A DNA stretch of 64,000 bases from Prevotella sp. (GCA_017619375.1 JAFZSL010000056.1:62001-126000), one strand, 5' to 3'; shown: positions 41,708 to 49,697, counted from the first letter of the stretch. Made by a program: numbers and translations. Notes: generated by a model not told the origin, from the sequence alone.

Positions 41708-42266
41708 CGAGATTGGGATAATTGGTTTTCTTCTCTTCATCCACCTTCAGGTAATCCTTCTCACGGAAGTTGAGCATGGAAGCCACAAAGGATGATGGCC
41801 ACATGCGCACCAAACGATTCATCTTGGTGGCTGTGTCGTTGTAAACCATACGGCTCATGCGCACATTCTCCTCATAGGAGTTGACGCTATCCATTGCCTT
41901 GGAAAAAAGGTCGCTGGCCTTCAAGTCGGGATAGGCCTCGCCGATGGCGAGCAGGCGTCCCAGCACTTGGGAGAGTTCTCCCTGTTGCTGTTGAACTTCT
42001 TCGGCGGTAGTCGCCGTCGCCCCACGACGTGCATTGATGACATTGATGAGTGTTTCTGACTCATGCTTGGAATATTGAGCCGCCAACTTGGCTGCGGCGA
42101 GCAAGGCATCCCAACGAGAGTTAAGTTGCACGGCAATCTGGCTCAATGCGTTCTTGCACAACTCATCGATGCTGACAAGTTTGCGCTGCGTATTGTAAAT
42201 ATACAACAATACCACAACGACCAAGAAAATGATCAATCCAAAAATTAAGGCAAGTGCTGTTCCCAT
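41688..42266 (-). CDS. lemA: LemA family protein
   Basis: A 192-aa LemA protein: one N-terminal membrane helix (LALIFGLIIFLVVVVLLYIYN), then a helical cytoplasmic or periplasmic bundle with the family sequence VSIDELCKNALSQIAVQLNSRWDALLAAAK (normally VxxDEQWAQIDVQLQRR). Bacterial LemA proteins have no firmly known role; they often occur next to DUF2207 and TPM-domain proteins, as here. The promoter is at 42309-42344. Its end overlaps the DUF2207 gene by 20 bp. Confidence 0.9.
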   Translation of the reverse strand: MGTALALIFGLIIFLVVVVLLYIYNTQRKLVSIDELCKNALSQIAVQLNSRWDALLAAAKLAAQYSKHESETLINVINARRGATATTAEEVQQQQGELSQVLGRLLAIGEAYPDLKASDLFSKAMDSVNSYEENVRMSRMVYNDTATKMNRLVRMWPSSFVASMLNFREKDYLKVDEEKKTNYPNLDEAFGK

Positions 42267-42308
42267 AATAATGTTGTTTTTAGTGAATAATCAATATTGC
42301 TATGTGAT

Positions 42309-42344
42309 GCAAAGATAGTGAAAAAAATCAAACAAGTGAACAAA
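42309..42344 (-). promoter_or_regulatory. Predicted lemA promoter
   Basis: TATCTTTGC on the minus strand (42309-42317) is a perfect -7 element; TTTG at 42341-42344 is 23 nt away, slightly long. The -7 lies about 43 nt upstream of lemA. Confidence 0.55.
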
Positions 42345-42378
42345 AATAGACTAAAATGTGGACATGAGGAGGTATTAT

Positions 42379-42924
42379 TCATTGTTTCTCCTCGGAAACC
42401 ATTGCTCTCAAACTCATTTCCCATATCACGATGCCGGCGGTGACTGCCACGTTCATGCTATGCTTCGTCCCATATTGGGGTATCTCGAGACAACCGTCGC
42501 ACAAATCGACCACCTCTTGGTGGACTCCCTTCACCTCGTTGCCGAAGACGACGGCATGGCGCCGCCCTTGTTCCACCTTCAAGTCCTGCAGCATGGTGCT
42601 GCCTTCCACCTGCTCTATGGCATAGACAAAAAAGCCTGCTTGATGGAGCGTTTCCACTGCTTCCTGAGCGGTGGGGAAATAACGCCAATCTACACTGTCC
42701 TCACCTCCCAATGCCGTCTTGTGGATTTCCGGGTGGGGCGGACAAGCAGTGATGCCGCAGAGATAGACGGCTTCCACGCGGAAAGCATCACATGTGCGGA
42801 AGATGCTACCTACGTTGTAAAGGCTGCGCACATCGTCAAGCACCACGACGAGAGGCAGTTTCTCTGATGCCTTGAACTCCTCCACGGAGAGGCGCTGCAT
42901 CTCGATGGTCCTAAGTTTCCGCAT
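42379..42924 (-). CDS. SpoU/TrmH-family RNA 2'-O-methyltransferase
   Basis: A 181-aa SPOUT methyltransferase. Three SpoU motifs: VVLDDVRSLYNVGSIFRTCDAF (motif 1, residues about 27-48), VVFGNEVKGVHQEVVDLCD (motif 2) and IPQYGTKHSMNVAVTAGIVIWE (motif 3), which form the trefoil knot that binds SAM. It should methylate a ribose 2'-OH in tRNA or rRNA; the target is not clear from sequence. It is small, lacking the extra N-terminal RNA-binding domain of RlmB. The start at 42924 overlaps sufE by 14 bp, indicating one operon. Confidence 0.88.
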   Translation of the reverse strand: MRKLRTIEMQRLSVEEFKASEKLPLVVVLDDVRSLYNVGSIFRTCDAFRVEAVYLCGITACPPHPEIHKTALGGEDSVDWRYFPTAQEAVETLHQAGFFVYAIEQVEGSTMLQDLKVEQGRRHAVVFGNEVKGVHQEVVDLCDGCLEIPQYGTKHSMNVAVTAGIVIWEMSLRAMVSEEKQ

Positions 42925-43342
42925 GCTCCTTGGTGTGATAGGCCAATGCATACGCCCGTATCTGCTTCACCATGGCAAGCAGTCCGTTGCTGCGGGTGGG
43001 ACTGAGATGGTCTCTCAATCCTATGCTATCGATGAAAAAGAGGTCGGCGTCGAGTATTTCCTGAGGAGTGTGGTCGCTGAGCACACGCAACAAAAGGGCG
43101 ATAAGGCCCTTCACGATGAGCGCGTCACTTTCAGCCTGGAAGGTGAGCAACCCGTCGTGATAGTCGGCATGTATCCACACACGGCTCTGGCAACCATTGA
43201 TGAGGTTGTCCTCTGTCTTGTATTTCTCCTCCAATGGCTCCATGTCGGAACCCAGGTCGATGAGCAATTGGTATTTGTCCATCCAGTCGGTGAAGTCGGA
43301 GAATTCCTCCACCACTTCGTTTTGCAATTCGTCGATGGTCAT
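42911..43342 (-). CDS. sufE: SufE family sulfur acceptor
   Basis: A 143-aa SufE. It accepts persulfide sulfur from the cysteine desulfurase SufS on a conserved Cys, here C51 in the family motif INGCQSRVW, and passes it to Fe-S cluster assembly. The N-terminal EEFSDFTDWMDKYQLLIDLG and the C-terminal SIGLRDHLSPTRSNGL are also conserved (family hxSPTRxNG). No sufS, sufBCD or iscS gene is adjacent; it sits instead between a U32 peptidase-family protein and an RNA methyltransferase, all on the minus strand and closely spaced. Confidence 0.92.
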   Translation of the reverse strand: MTIDELQNEVVEEFSDFTDWMDKYQLLIDLGSDMEPLEEKYKTEDNLINGCQSRVWIHADYHDGLLTFQAESDALIVKGLIALLLRVLSDHTPQEILDADLFFIDSIGLRDHLSPTRSNGLLAMVKQIRAYALAYHTKEHAET

Positions 43343-43357
43343 TCTAATATTTGTTGA

Positions 43358-44674
43358 CTAAAGGGTTTGAGAGTTGGCAGCATTGCTGGAAACCGAAAGA
43401 CGGGATGTGGATGGGTCCTCTACAAGGAGGAAGAGTTTGTCGCTTGGCCTTACCTTTGCCGGTACGGGTATGGAGATGTGAGTCCCTTTCCGAGCCGTCT
43501 GCACGGGTTGCAGTTCGTAGCGTATCTCCTCAGCCTCAAGATACATCACCCCCGTGGTGGGTCCTGTGATGAGCAGTTGGTCTCCCACGCTGAATTCTGC
43601 CGCATCACAAGTGAATTCCGCCACTCCGAGACGTGAGTAGTATTTCACACCCCTTCCCACATACACCTTTCGTATGGTGGCGTTGCTGCCATAGTTCTTG
43701 TTCCATTCCCCAAGCCTTTGTCCGAGATAATAGCCATCCCAGAAACCGCGGTTGAAGACACTGGCAAGACGTTGGTCCCACTCATCCTTCTTCTCTTCAG
43801 AGAAGGTGCCATCGATGACACTGGCGATGGCTTCCTTGTAACATTTCACCACAGTGTAGACATATTCCGGCCCACGTGCCCTGCCTTCGATTTTGAACAC
43901 ACGGACGCCGGCCTCCATCATCTGGTCGATGAAACGGATGGTCTTCAAATCCTTCGGACTCATCACATACTTGTTGTCTATCTCCAGTTGAGTGCCCGTT
44001 TCGTTGTCGGTGACGGTATAAGAACGCCGGCAGAGTTGCATACATTCCCCGCGGTTGGCCGAGCGGGCGGCATTGTCAAGGCTGAGGTAGCATTTCCCGC
44101 TGATGGCCATGCACAAGGCACCGTGGCAGAACATCTCTATACGAACAGGCTGTCCCCCCGGCCCCCGAATATCGCCCTCTACGATTTGTTGGTGGATGCC
44201 GGCCACCTGATGGAGGTTGAGTTCCCGTGCGAGGACGACCACGTCGGCGAAGTACGCATAGAATCTCAGAGCCTCGGCATTGCTGATGTTGAGTTGTGTG
44301 GAAAGGTGCACCTCTTGTCCGATGGACTGGCAATAGGTCATCACGGCCACGTCGCTGGCGATGATGGCGGTGATGCCAGCTTGGTGTGCAGCATCAACGA
44401 TGGTGTGCATCGTTGTGATGTCCTCGTCGTAGATGATGGTGTTGACCGTGAGATAGGTCTTGATGCCCCGTTGTTGGCACTCGTCGGCAATGTATTTCAA
44501 GTCAGCCAAACCGAAAGCATTAGCGGAATGTGCACGCATGTTGAGTTGGCCGATGCCGAAATAGACGGAGTCGGCTCCTGCCTGCATGGCAGCCGCCAAC
44601 GACTCCCTCGACCCCACCGGAGCCATCACTTCGAAGTCGCTGATAGCATAAGGAGTATGTTCGTTTGCTTTCAT
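43358..44674 (-). CDS. U32 family peptidase / tRNA hydroxylation-type protein
   Basis: A 438-aa U32 protein. The family signature EMFCHGALCMAISGKCYLS (residues 180-198) is complete, with the Cys residues thought to hold an Fe-S cluster or to act in catalysis. The N-terminal MAPVGSRESLAAAMQAGADSVYFGIG and the C-terminal beta-barrel (ITGPTTGVMYLEAEEI) are typical. In E. coli, U32 proteins such as TrhP (YegQ) hydroxylate U34 of tRNA, so an RNA-modifying role is more likely than proteolysis; the neighbouring RNA methyltransferase supports that. The start at 44674 gives the normal N-terminus. It lies 15 bp upstream of sufE. Confidence 0.88.
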   Translation of the reverse strand: MKANEHTPYAISDFEVMAPVGSRESLAAAMQAGADSVYFGIGQLNMRAHSANAFGLADLKYIADECQQRGIKTYLTVNTIIYDEDITTMHTIVDAAHQAGITAIIASDVAVMTYCQSIGQEVHLSTQLNISNAEALRFYAYFADVVVLARELNLHQVAGIHQQIVEGDIRGPGGQPVRIEMFCHGALCMAISGKCYLSLDNAARSANRGECMQLCRRSYTVTDNETGTQLEIDNKYVMSPKDLKTIRFIDQMMEAGVRVFKIEGRARGPEYVYTVVKCYKEAIASVIDGTFSEEKKDEWDQRLASVFNRGFWDGYYLGQRLGEWNKNYGSNATIRKVYVGRGVKYYSRLGVAEFTCDAAEFSVGDQLLITGPTTGVMYLEAEEIRYELQPVQTARKGTHISIPVPAKVRPSDKLFLLVEDPSTSRLSVSSNAANSQTL

Positions 44675-44730
44675 GCCGCGAAGGTAAGCATTATTTACGA
44701 CATGGAAGAATATAGGCAAAGAAAATCCTA

Positions 44731-44760
44731 TTTACTTCGTGATAACGTAATAACGAAATG
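44731..44760. repeat. Repeat D, partial copy
   Basis: The stretch CGTGATAACGTAATAACGAAAT (44738-44759) matches the family D element at 19881-19940 and contains the dyad CGTTAT/ATAACG-type. It sits in the gap between rubredoxin and the U32 gene. Confidence 0.4.
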
Positions 44761-44777
44761 CCGCAACAGCGTGGAAC

Positions 44778-44813
44778 AATACCGCCCAGCCTGTCAACAA
44801 GCTGGGCGGTATT
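44778..44813 (-). terminator. Hairpin after the rubredoxin gene
   Basis: AATACCGCCCAGC (44778-44790) pairs perfectly over 13 bp with GCTGGGCGGTATT (44801-44813), with a 10-nt loop. It lies 20 nt downstream of the rubredoxin stop. There is no good T tract, so it is a stable 3' end or weak terminator. Confidence 0.6.
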
Positions 44814-44832
44814 ATCAAATGGAGGAACAAGG

Positions 44833-44991
44833 TTATTCTTCGGGGCTGAAATCTTCCTTTCCTACTCCGCAGATGGGGCAAACCCAATCCTCGGGGATGT
44901 CCTCAAAAGCCGTTCCTGGCTCAATGCCATTGTCGGGATCTCCCTCTGCCGGGTCGTAAACATACCCGCAAGTTTCACAAATGTACTTCAT
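44833..44991 (-). CDS. Rubredoxin
   Basis: A 52-aa ORF. It encodes a complete rubredoxin: [36 protein letters not shown] and [16 protein letters not shown]. The two CxxCG motifs (C5, C8, C38, C41) bind one iron, and the length (52-54) is exactly that of the family. Rubredoxins carry electrons to oxygen- and peroxide-detoxifying enzymes (rubrerythrin, rubredoxin:oxygen oxidoreductase) in anaerobes; none is nearby. A strong hairpin follows. The start is the only Met that gives the canonical MKYxCxxCGYxYDP. Confidence 0.93.
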   Translation of the reverse strand: MKYICETCGYVYDPAEGDPDNGIEPGTAFEDIPEDWVCPICGVGKEDFSPEE

Positions 44992-45061
44992 TTTCTCTCG
45001 ATTTTAGATTAATGTATTATATAAATAAGGTTGAATATTTTCAATCCACATTTCACATAGG

Positions 45062-46132
45062 TCAAGGCCGCTTGTTCTTGTGCTCAAGCACCAATTCCAC
45101 CTTTTCCACCACCTGACTGGGTGTGATGCTCTCCATGCATGCCTTGTCCCCTCTCATGCAAGGCTTGCTGCCATAGACGCTGCAGGGACGGCAAGGCAGG
45201 TCGACCTGCACCTGGGTGTCATATCCCTGCCTCCATCCCATGAAACCGGCAAAAGGATGAGTGGCCCCCCACAAGCATACCACAGGAACGTCAACGATGG
45301 ATGCCAGATGGGTATTGGCACTATCCATGGACACCATGACATCGAGATGACTCATCACCACCAATTCATTGCCCAATCCCCCGGCCAATGCGGACACATT
45401 GATGCATTTGAGATATTTCCCACACCATTCTTCGAAACACTTGTGCTCTCTCTTGCCAGCACCGAAAAGCAGGATTCTCGCGTTGGGATGCAAATGCATC
45501 AGTTCCACCAGCACCTCCTCCATCTTCTCCAAAGGGTATTCCTTGTTGGAATGGGCGGCGAATGGCGCCACTCCAATCCATTGTTGGAAAGATTTCTTCT
45601 CAGCCAGCACGTCGACGCCTGTAAGCCTCAAATTACCGCCCTGCTGAGGAAAGATGGACTCAAAGTTCAAGGTTACAGGAAAGCCCAATTTCGCCAACAC
45701 ATCGGCATAGTTTTGGAATGAAGTGGGCTGCTGAACCAATTTACGGTTCTTTTTTGATAGCAACCTTCGTTTTCCTGCCCTGTGCTTGTCGATATGAGCC
45801 ACCTTGTATCGGTCGAGTCTGAATCTTGTACGCAGATACTGTGTGCGCAACACGCCATGCATGTCGGCGACGAGAGTGAAATGCTTCGCCTTCAAGCGCC
45901 TATAGAGAGCATTCAACCCTCTCACGCCATGGTATTCCTTTGAAAGGTCGGCCTCCATGAAACCTACATTGGGAGCCAGTCCTTCAAAGAACACCTTTGC
46001 GAACTTGCGGCTGAGCACTGTGATGCGCAGGTCGGGGTATTGTTTGGCCAAAGAATATACCACGGGCACGAGCATCGCCACGTCACCCATGGCGGAAAAC
46101 CTCATGACCAGCAAATGATTGTTTCTCGCCAT
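45062..46132 (-). CDS. Glycosyltransferase family 9 (heptosyltransferase-like)
   Basis: A 356-aa GT9 enzyme. The N-terminal LLVMRFSAMGDVAMLVPVVYSLAKQYP (residues about 7-33) is the GT9 start with the catalytic Asp in SAMGD. The C-terminal donor-binding domain has SMDSANTHLASIVDVPVVCLWGATHP (D and H contacting the ADP-sugar). It probably adds a heptose-like sugar to the lipooligosaccharide core on the cytoplasmic face of the inner membrane. A C-terminal Cys cluster (LPCRPCSVYGSKPCMRGDKACM) is typical of GT9 enzymes in Bacteroidetes. It lies 9 bp after the DUF4254 gene, its usual partner. Confidence 0.9.
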   Translation of the reverse strand: MARNNHLLVMRFSAMGDVAMLVPVVYSLAKQYPDLRITVLSRKFAKVFFEGLAPNVGFMEADLSKEYHGVRGLNALYRRLKAKHFTLVADMHGVLRTQYLRTRFRLDRYKVAHIDKHRAGKRRLLSKKNRKLVQQPTSFQNYADVLAKLGFPVTLNFESIFPQQGGNLRLTGVDVLAEKKSFQQWIGVAPFAAHSNKEYPLEKMEEVLVELMHLHPNARILLFGAGKREHKCFEEWCGKYLKCINVSALAGGLGNELVVMSHLDVMVSMDSANTHLASIVDVPVVCLWGATHPFAGFMGWRQGYDTQVQVDLPCRPCSVYGSKPCMRGDKACMESITPSQVVEKVELVLEHKNKRP

Positions 46133-46141
46133 GTCAGTCTA

Positions 46142-46759
46142 TCAGTTCCTTTTATTATATAACACAGGATTGGTGGATGGGTCGTTGTACATCTTCATTT
46201 GCCGATAGGTTTTCATGTATTTATCACCCGAAGCGATATCTTCCAGCAATTGGTCGATGGCAGTGGAAAGGTCCTTCTGTTGCTCAAGCAACACGGCCAG
46301 TTTTTCACGACACCGCTCACGGTGAGCCATATCGGCATCCTTACGTTCCACCTGCTCACGCATATGATAGATTTTCAATGCAAGGATGGAGAGTCTATCG
46401 ATGGCCCATGCAGGGCTCTCCGTGTTGATGCGCGCCTCAGGCTTCACGACGACATCACTATATTGGTGAAGGAAAAAAGAATCGATTTGCTCCACCAAGT
46501 CGGTCCTATCCTGGTTGCTCCTGTCAATCCTTCTTTTCAGCGACAGTGCTTCCAAAGGATTGATGTGGGGGTCTCGGATGAGATCCTCAAGATGCCACTG
46601 CACCGTGTCGATCCAGCATTTCAGGTAGAGACGGTTTTCCAAAGACTCCCTTTCATAAGGATTATTGATGGGTGTGTCGACATTGTCAAGGATATGATAG
46701 TCGATGATGGCCTTGTTGAAAACGTTGTTGTATATCTCCGTGTTTGACATATGATTCAT
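46142..46759 (-). CDS. DUF4254 family protein
   Basis: A 205-aa helical protein of DUF4254, a Bacteroidetes family that repeatedly lies next to GT9 glycosyltransferases, as here. Visible features are a Leu-rich helical core with many charged residues (NPYERESLENRLYLKCWIDTVQWHLEDLIRDP; NPLEALSLKRRIDRSNQDRTDLVEQID) and a Met/Lys-rich C-terminus. No signal peptide, catalytic motif or membrane segment is seen. The function is unknown; a role in LPS core assembly is suggested only by context. The start at 46759 (MNHMSNTEIY) is preferred because of the A-rich upstream stretch; 46750 is an alternative. A near-perfect promoter lies at 46785-46817. Confidence 0.8.
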   Translation of the reverse strand: MNHMSNTEIYNNVFNKAIIDYHILDNVDTPINNPYERESLENRLYLKCWIDTVQWHLEDLIRDPHINPLEALSLKRRIDRSNQDRTDLVEQIDSFFLHQYSDVVVKPEARINTESPAWAIDRLSILALKIYHMREQVERKDADMAHRERCREKLAVLLEQQKDLSTAIDQLLEDIASGDKYMKTYRQMKMYNDPSTNPVLYNKRN

Positions 46760-46784
46760 TTTTTCAATAGTAAAAAAGATATGT

Positions 46785-46817
46785 GCAAATATAGCAAAAA
46801 CCACAAAACATCACAAA
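46785..46817 (-). promoter_or_regulatory. Promoter of the DUF4254-GT9 operon
   Basis: On the minus strand TTTG (46814-46817), 20 nt, TATATTTGC (46785-46793). A full consensus match, about 26 nt upstream of the start. Confidence 0.75.
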
Positions 46818-46853
46818 TAATTGACGTTATTTTTTCTTTTCCCCCTTATTTTT

Positions 46854-46878
46854 TGCACAATTGACTATAGTTTGTGCA
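46854..46878. promoter_or_regulatory. Dyad upstream of the acpP promoter
   Basis: TGCACAA (46854-46860) and TTGTGCA (46872-46878) are perfect inverted 7-bp arms spaced by 11 bp, the geometry of a dimeric repressor or activator site. They lie between the DUF4254 and acpP promoters, 28 bp upstream of the acpP -33 box. Binding protein unknown. Confidence 0.35.
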
Positions 46879-46905
46879 TAACAGGGTCCTTTTTTTATCA
46901 AATAA

Positions 46906-46938
46906 TTTGCAAACTTGAATAAAAATTTGCACCTTTGC
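46906..46938 (+). promoter_or_regulatory. acpP promoter
   Basis: TTTG (46906-46909), 20 nt, CACCTTTGC (46930-46938), one base off TAnnTTTGC. It lies 52 nt upstream of acpP. The form resembles strong ribosomal-type promoters of the phylum. Confidence 0.65.
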
Positions 46939-46989
46939 ACCCGAATTTTGAAATAGAATATTTATATCACCATTTTAAATTAGAGTATC

Positions 46990-47229
46990 ATGTCAGAAAT
47001 TGAGAAAAGAGTAAGAGAAATCATCGTTGATAAACTCTGCGTCAGTGAAAGCGAAATCAAGCTTGAGTCAAGTTTCCAAAATGACCTCGGTGCTGACTCG
47101 CTGGACACAGTGGAGTTGATCATGGAGTTCGAAAAAGTTTTTGATGTGTCTATCTCTGACGACAAAGCTGAGAAAATCCAGACCGTGGGCGATGCCGTCA
47201 AGTATATTGAGGACAACATTAAACAATAA
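46990..47229 (+). CDS. acpP: Acyl carrier protein
   Basis: A 79-aa acyl carrier protein. The phosphopantetheine site is S37 in [12 protein letters not shown], the universal motif; the sequence is acidic and of standard length. It carries growing fatty acyl chains in type II fatty acid synthesis. fabF and rnc follow, an order (acpP-fabF-rnc) conserved in many bacteria. A dyad and a promoter lie upstream, and a hairpin with a T tract sits between it and fabF, which could set a higher ACP level than FabF. Confidence 0.97.
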   Translation: MSEIEKRVREIIVDKLCVSESEIKLESSFQNDLGADSLDTVELIMEFEKVFDVSISDDKAEKIQTVGDAVKYIEDNIKQ

Positions 47230-47251
47230 ATAAGTCATTCGACTTTCTTTT

Positions 47252-47320
47252 TATGGTTTATAGTCCCGGCTGCCCATAACCAATGAGCCGTGGCTATAAG
47301 CCATATTTCATTTTTTAGCA
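47252..47320 (+). terminator. Attenuator-like hairpin between acpP and fabF
   Basis: TATGGTTTATAG (47252-47263) pairs with CTATAAGCCATA (47294-47305), with one G-U pair; an inner CGGCT/AGCCG stem extends it. A T-rich tail, TTTCATTTTTTAG, follows. It is 22 nt after acpP. Partial termination here would lower fabF-rnc expression relative to acpP. Confidence 0.6.
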
Positions 47321-47401
47321 AAAATGGGGGTTTTGCATCTTATATCACACTTTAAGACAGCATAAGCAACATTCCCCATCATCATACAGAACATTTTATT
47401 C

Positions 47402-48664
47402 ATGGAATTAAAAAGAGTAGTAGTGACAGGCCTTGGTGCTGTAACCCCGTTGGGCAATACAGCAGAAGAGACTTGGAACAATATCCTGGCCGGTGTGAGT
47501 GGTGCCGCTGAAATCAAGACTTGCGACACATCGAAATTCAAGACCCATTTCGCTTGCGAAATAAAAGACTTGAAAATCACCGACTACATCGACGGCAAGG
47601 AAGCACGAAAGATGGACCGTTATACACAGTTGGCACTGGTTTCCGCCATACAGGCCGTCAATGACAGCAAAATGGACTTGGAGACGGTCAACAAAGACCG
47701 CATCGGCGTGATTTACGGTGTGGGAATAGGCGGCATCAACACCTTCGAGACAGAAGTGAAATATTATGGAGTGCATGAGGCAGAAGGTCCCCGTTTCAGC
47801 CCCTTCTTCATCCCCAAGATGATAGCCGACATCGCTTCAGGACACATCTCCATCCACTTCGGCTTCCATGGCCCCAACTACACTACGACATCTGCCTGCG
47901 CCTCGTCAAGCCACGCTTTGGCAGATGCCTTCAACCTCATCCGATTGGGAAAGGCTGACGCCATTCTCGCTGGAGGAGCCGAATCGGCCATCTGCGCTTG
48001 CGGCGTGGGAGGATTCAACTCCATGAAGGCCCTTTCCACCCGAAACGACGACCCGGCACGCGCCTCACGTCCTTTCAGCAAAAGCCGTGACGGCTTCGTG
48101 ATGGCAGAGGGTTCCGGATGCCTCATCTTGGAGGAACTGGAACACGCCAAGGCTCGCGGTGCCAAGATCTACGCAGAAATGGTTGGCGAGGGAATGAGCG
48201 CCGACGCCTACCACATCACAGCCTCCCACCCAGAAGGCCTTGGTGCGCGTCTGGTGATGAAAAGTGCATTGGAAGATGCCGGCCTGCAACCTGACGACAT
48301 CGATTACATCAACGTCCATGGCACATCCACCCATGTGGGCGACATCTCTGAAGTAAAAGCCATCAAGGAAGTCTTCGGCGAGTCGGCATACCAACTCAAC
48401 ATCAGCAGCACCAAGTCGATGACAGGCCACTTGTTAGGTGCCGCCGGTGCCGTGGAGGCGATGATCACGCTGCTTTCCGTGCAAAACGACATCGTCCCTC
48501 CCACCATCAATCACGAAGAGGACGACAAAGATGAGGAAATAGACTACAACCTCAATTTCACCTTCAACAAGGCACAGAAGCGCACCGTGCGTGCCGGACT
48601 GAGCAACACTTTCGGATTCGGCGGACACAACGCTTGTGTCATTTTCAAGAAATATGCTGAATAA
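47402..48664 (+). CDS. fabF: Beta-ketoacyl-ACP synthase II
   Basis: A 420-aa KAS II. The catalytic triad is Cys166 in TTTSACASSSHALADAF plus two His, in INVHGTSTHVGD and SNTFGFGGHNA. It condenses malonyl-ACP with acyl-ACP in fatty acid elongation. Length and the N-terminal RVVVTGLGAVTPLGN are typical of FabF rather than FabB. Its last 11 bp overlap the start of rnc. Confidence 0.97.
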   Translation: MELKRVVVTGLGAVTPLGNTAEETWNNILAGVSGAAEIKTCDTSKFKTHFACEIKDLKITDYIDGKEARKMDRYTQLALVSAIQAVNDSKMDLETVNKDRIGVIYGVGIGGINTFETEVKYYGVHEAEGPRFSPFFIPKMIADIASGHISIHFGFHGPNYTTTSACASSSHALADAFNLIRLGKADAILAGGAESAICACGVGGFNSMKALSTRNDDPARASRPFSKSRDGFVMAEGSGCLILEELEHAKARGAKIYAEMVGEGMSADAYHITASHPEGLGARLVMKSALEDAGLQPDDIDYINVHGTSTHVGDISEVKAIKEVFGESAYQLNISSTKSMTGHLLGAAGAVEAMITLLSVQNDIVPPTINHEEDDKDEEIDYNLNFTFNKAQKRTVRAGLSNTFGFGGHNACVIFKKYAE

Positions 48665-49697
48665 TCTCATTGGACGCATAAAGTTCTTTTTCCGTAAAGA
48701 AGACAAAGAACTTTATGCGTCTTTATATGACATCCTGGGTTTCTATCCCGATGACATCAAATATTACAAACAAGCATTGATGCACAAGAGCATCATGCAT
48801 CGGGAAAAGGGGAAACCCATCAACAACGAGCGACTGGAATTTCTTGGCGACGCCATTCTCGGCGCCGTGGTGGGACATATTGTCTTCGAACATTTCGAAG
48901 GAAAAAGGGAAGGGTTTCTCACCAACACCAGAAGCAAAATCGTACAACGCGACACACTCAACAAACTCGCCCGCGAACTGGGCATCACCAACCTCATCGT
49001 CACATCAGGCAATTCTGGCTCTCACAACAGTTATCTTGGTGGCAATGCATTCGAGGCATTGGTGGGAGCCATCTATCTGGACAAAGGATACGAGGCGTGC
49101 ACCCAATTCATCAAGAAACGCATCCTTGGGCAGTTGATCAATATCGACAAGGTGGCTTACAAGGAAGTGAATTTCAAGAGCAAGCTCATCGAATGGAGCC
49201 AGAAAAACCGCGTCAACATCAACTTCGTGCTTATTGAGCAAAAGAAGGACAACAGCGGCAGCCCCGTATTCCAATACCAAGTGACCATAGAAGGTGTGGA
49301 AGGCTGCATCGGCCGTGGTTACTCGAAGAAAGAAAGCCAGCAGCAGGCTTCCAAACTCACATTGGAACGCCTGAGAAAAGAGCCGCAATACATCGAAGCC
49401 ATATTCTCAGCCAAAGGCAACCGCACCAAGATGGAGGAGGAACCTGTAGAGATAGTGCCAGACACCGAACCCAAAGACGATTTCATCATCGTCCAAAACA
49501 AAGATGCGGCAGCCCCAAAAACCGCCAAGTCCAACAAGAAAGAGGAGCGCGCAAAGACTTCTCCTGCAAACGATGAAAAGAATGATGGAGAAGATGAATT
49601 CGACCTCAGCGACATTTCTGCCGCCCCCACACCATCTTCACGAGAGGAAATCATCGCTGCTGCCGAGGAAGCCGCCTTTGCGGAGCTGGAGGACTGA
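48654..49697 (+). CDS. rnc: Ribonuclease III
   Basis: A 347-aa RNase III, cutting double-stranded RNA (rRNA precursors, structured mRNAs). The endonuclease signature ERLEFLGDA (residues 59-67) and GNAFEALVGAIYLDKGYE are intact, followed by a dsRNA-binding domain (about 165-240, KLIEWSQKNRVNINFVLIEQ...GYSKKESQQQASKLTLERL). A further 100 or so residues (about 248-347) form a Lys/Glu/Asp-rich disordered tail, longer than in E. coli (226 aa). The start at 48654 overlaps fabF by 11 bp; six extra upstream codons are not conserved. A perfect 17-bp inverted repeat lies at codons 7-23. Confidence 0.93.
   Translation: MLNNLIGRIKFFFRKEDKELYASLYDILGFYPDDIKYYKQALMHKSIMHREKGKPINNERLEFLGDAILGAVVGHIVFEHFEGKREGFLTNTRSKIVQRDTLNKLARELGITNLIVTSGNSGSHNSYLGGNAFEALVGAIYLDKGYEACTQFIKKRILGQLINIDKVAYKEVNFKSKLIEWSQKNRVNINFVLIEQKKDNSGSPVFQYQVTIEGVEGCIGRGYSKKESQQQASKLTLERLRKEPQYIEAIFSAKGNRTKMEEEPVEIVPDTEPKDDFIIVQNKDAAAPKTAKSNKKEERAKTSPANDEKNDGEDEFDLSDISAAPTPSSREEIIAAAEEAAFAELED
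48673..48721 (+). promoter_or_regulatory. Perfect 17-bp inverted repeat inside the rnc 5' coding region
   Basis: GACGCATAAAGTTCTTT (48673-48689) and its exact reverse complement (48705-48721) flank a 15-nt loop; one more G-U pair extends the stem outward. It begins 19 nt after the rnc start codon and encodes RIKFFFRKEDKELYA, so protein and RNA constraint coincide. In mRNA it would form a double-stranded segment that RNase III itself could cut. Confidence 0.7.
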
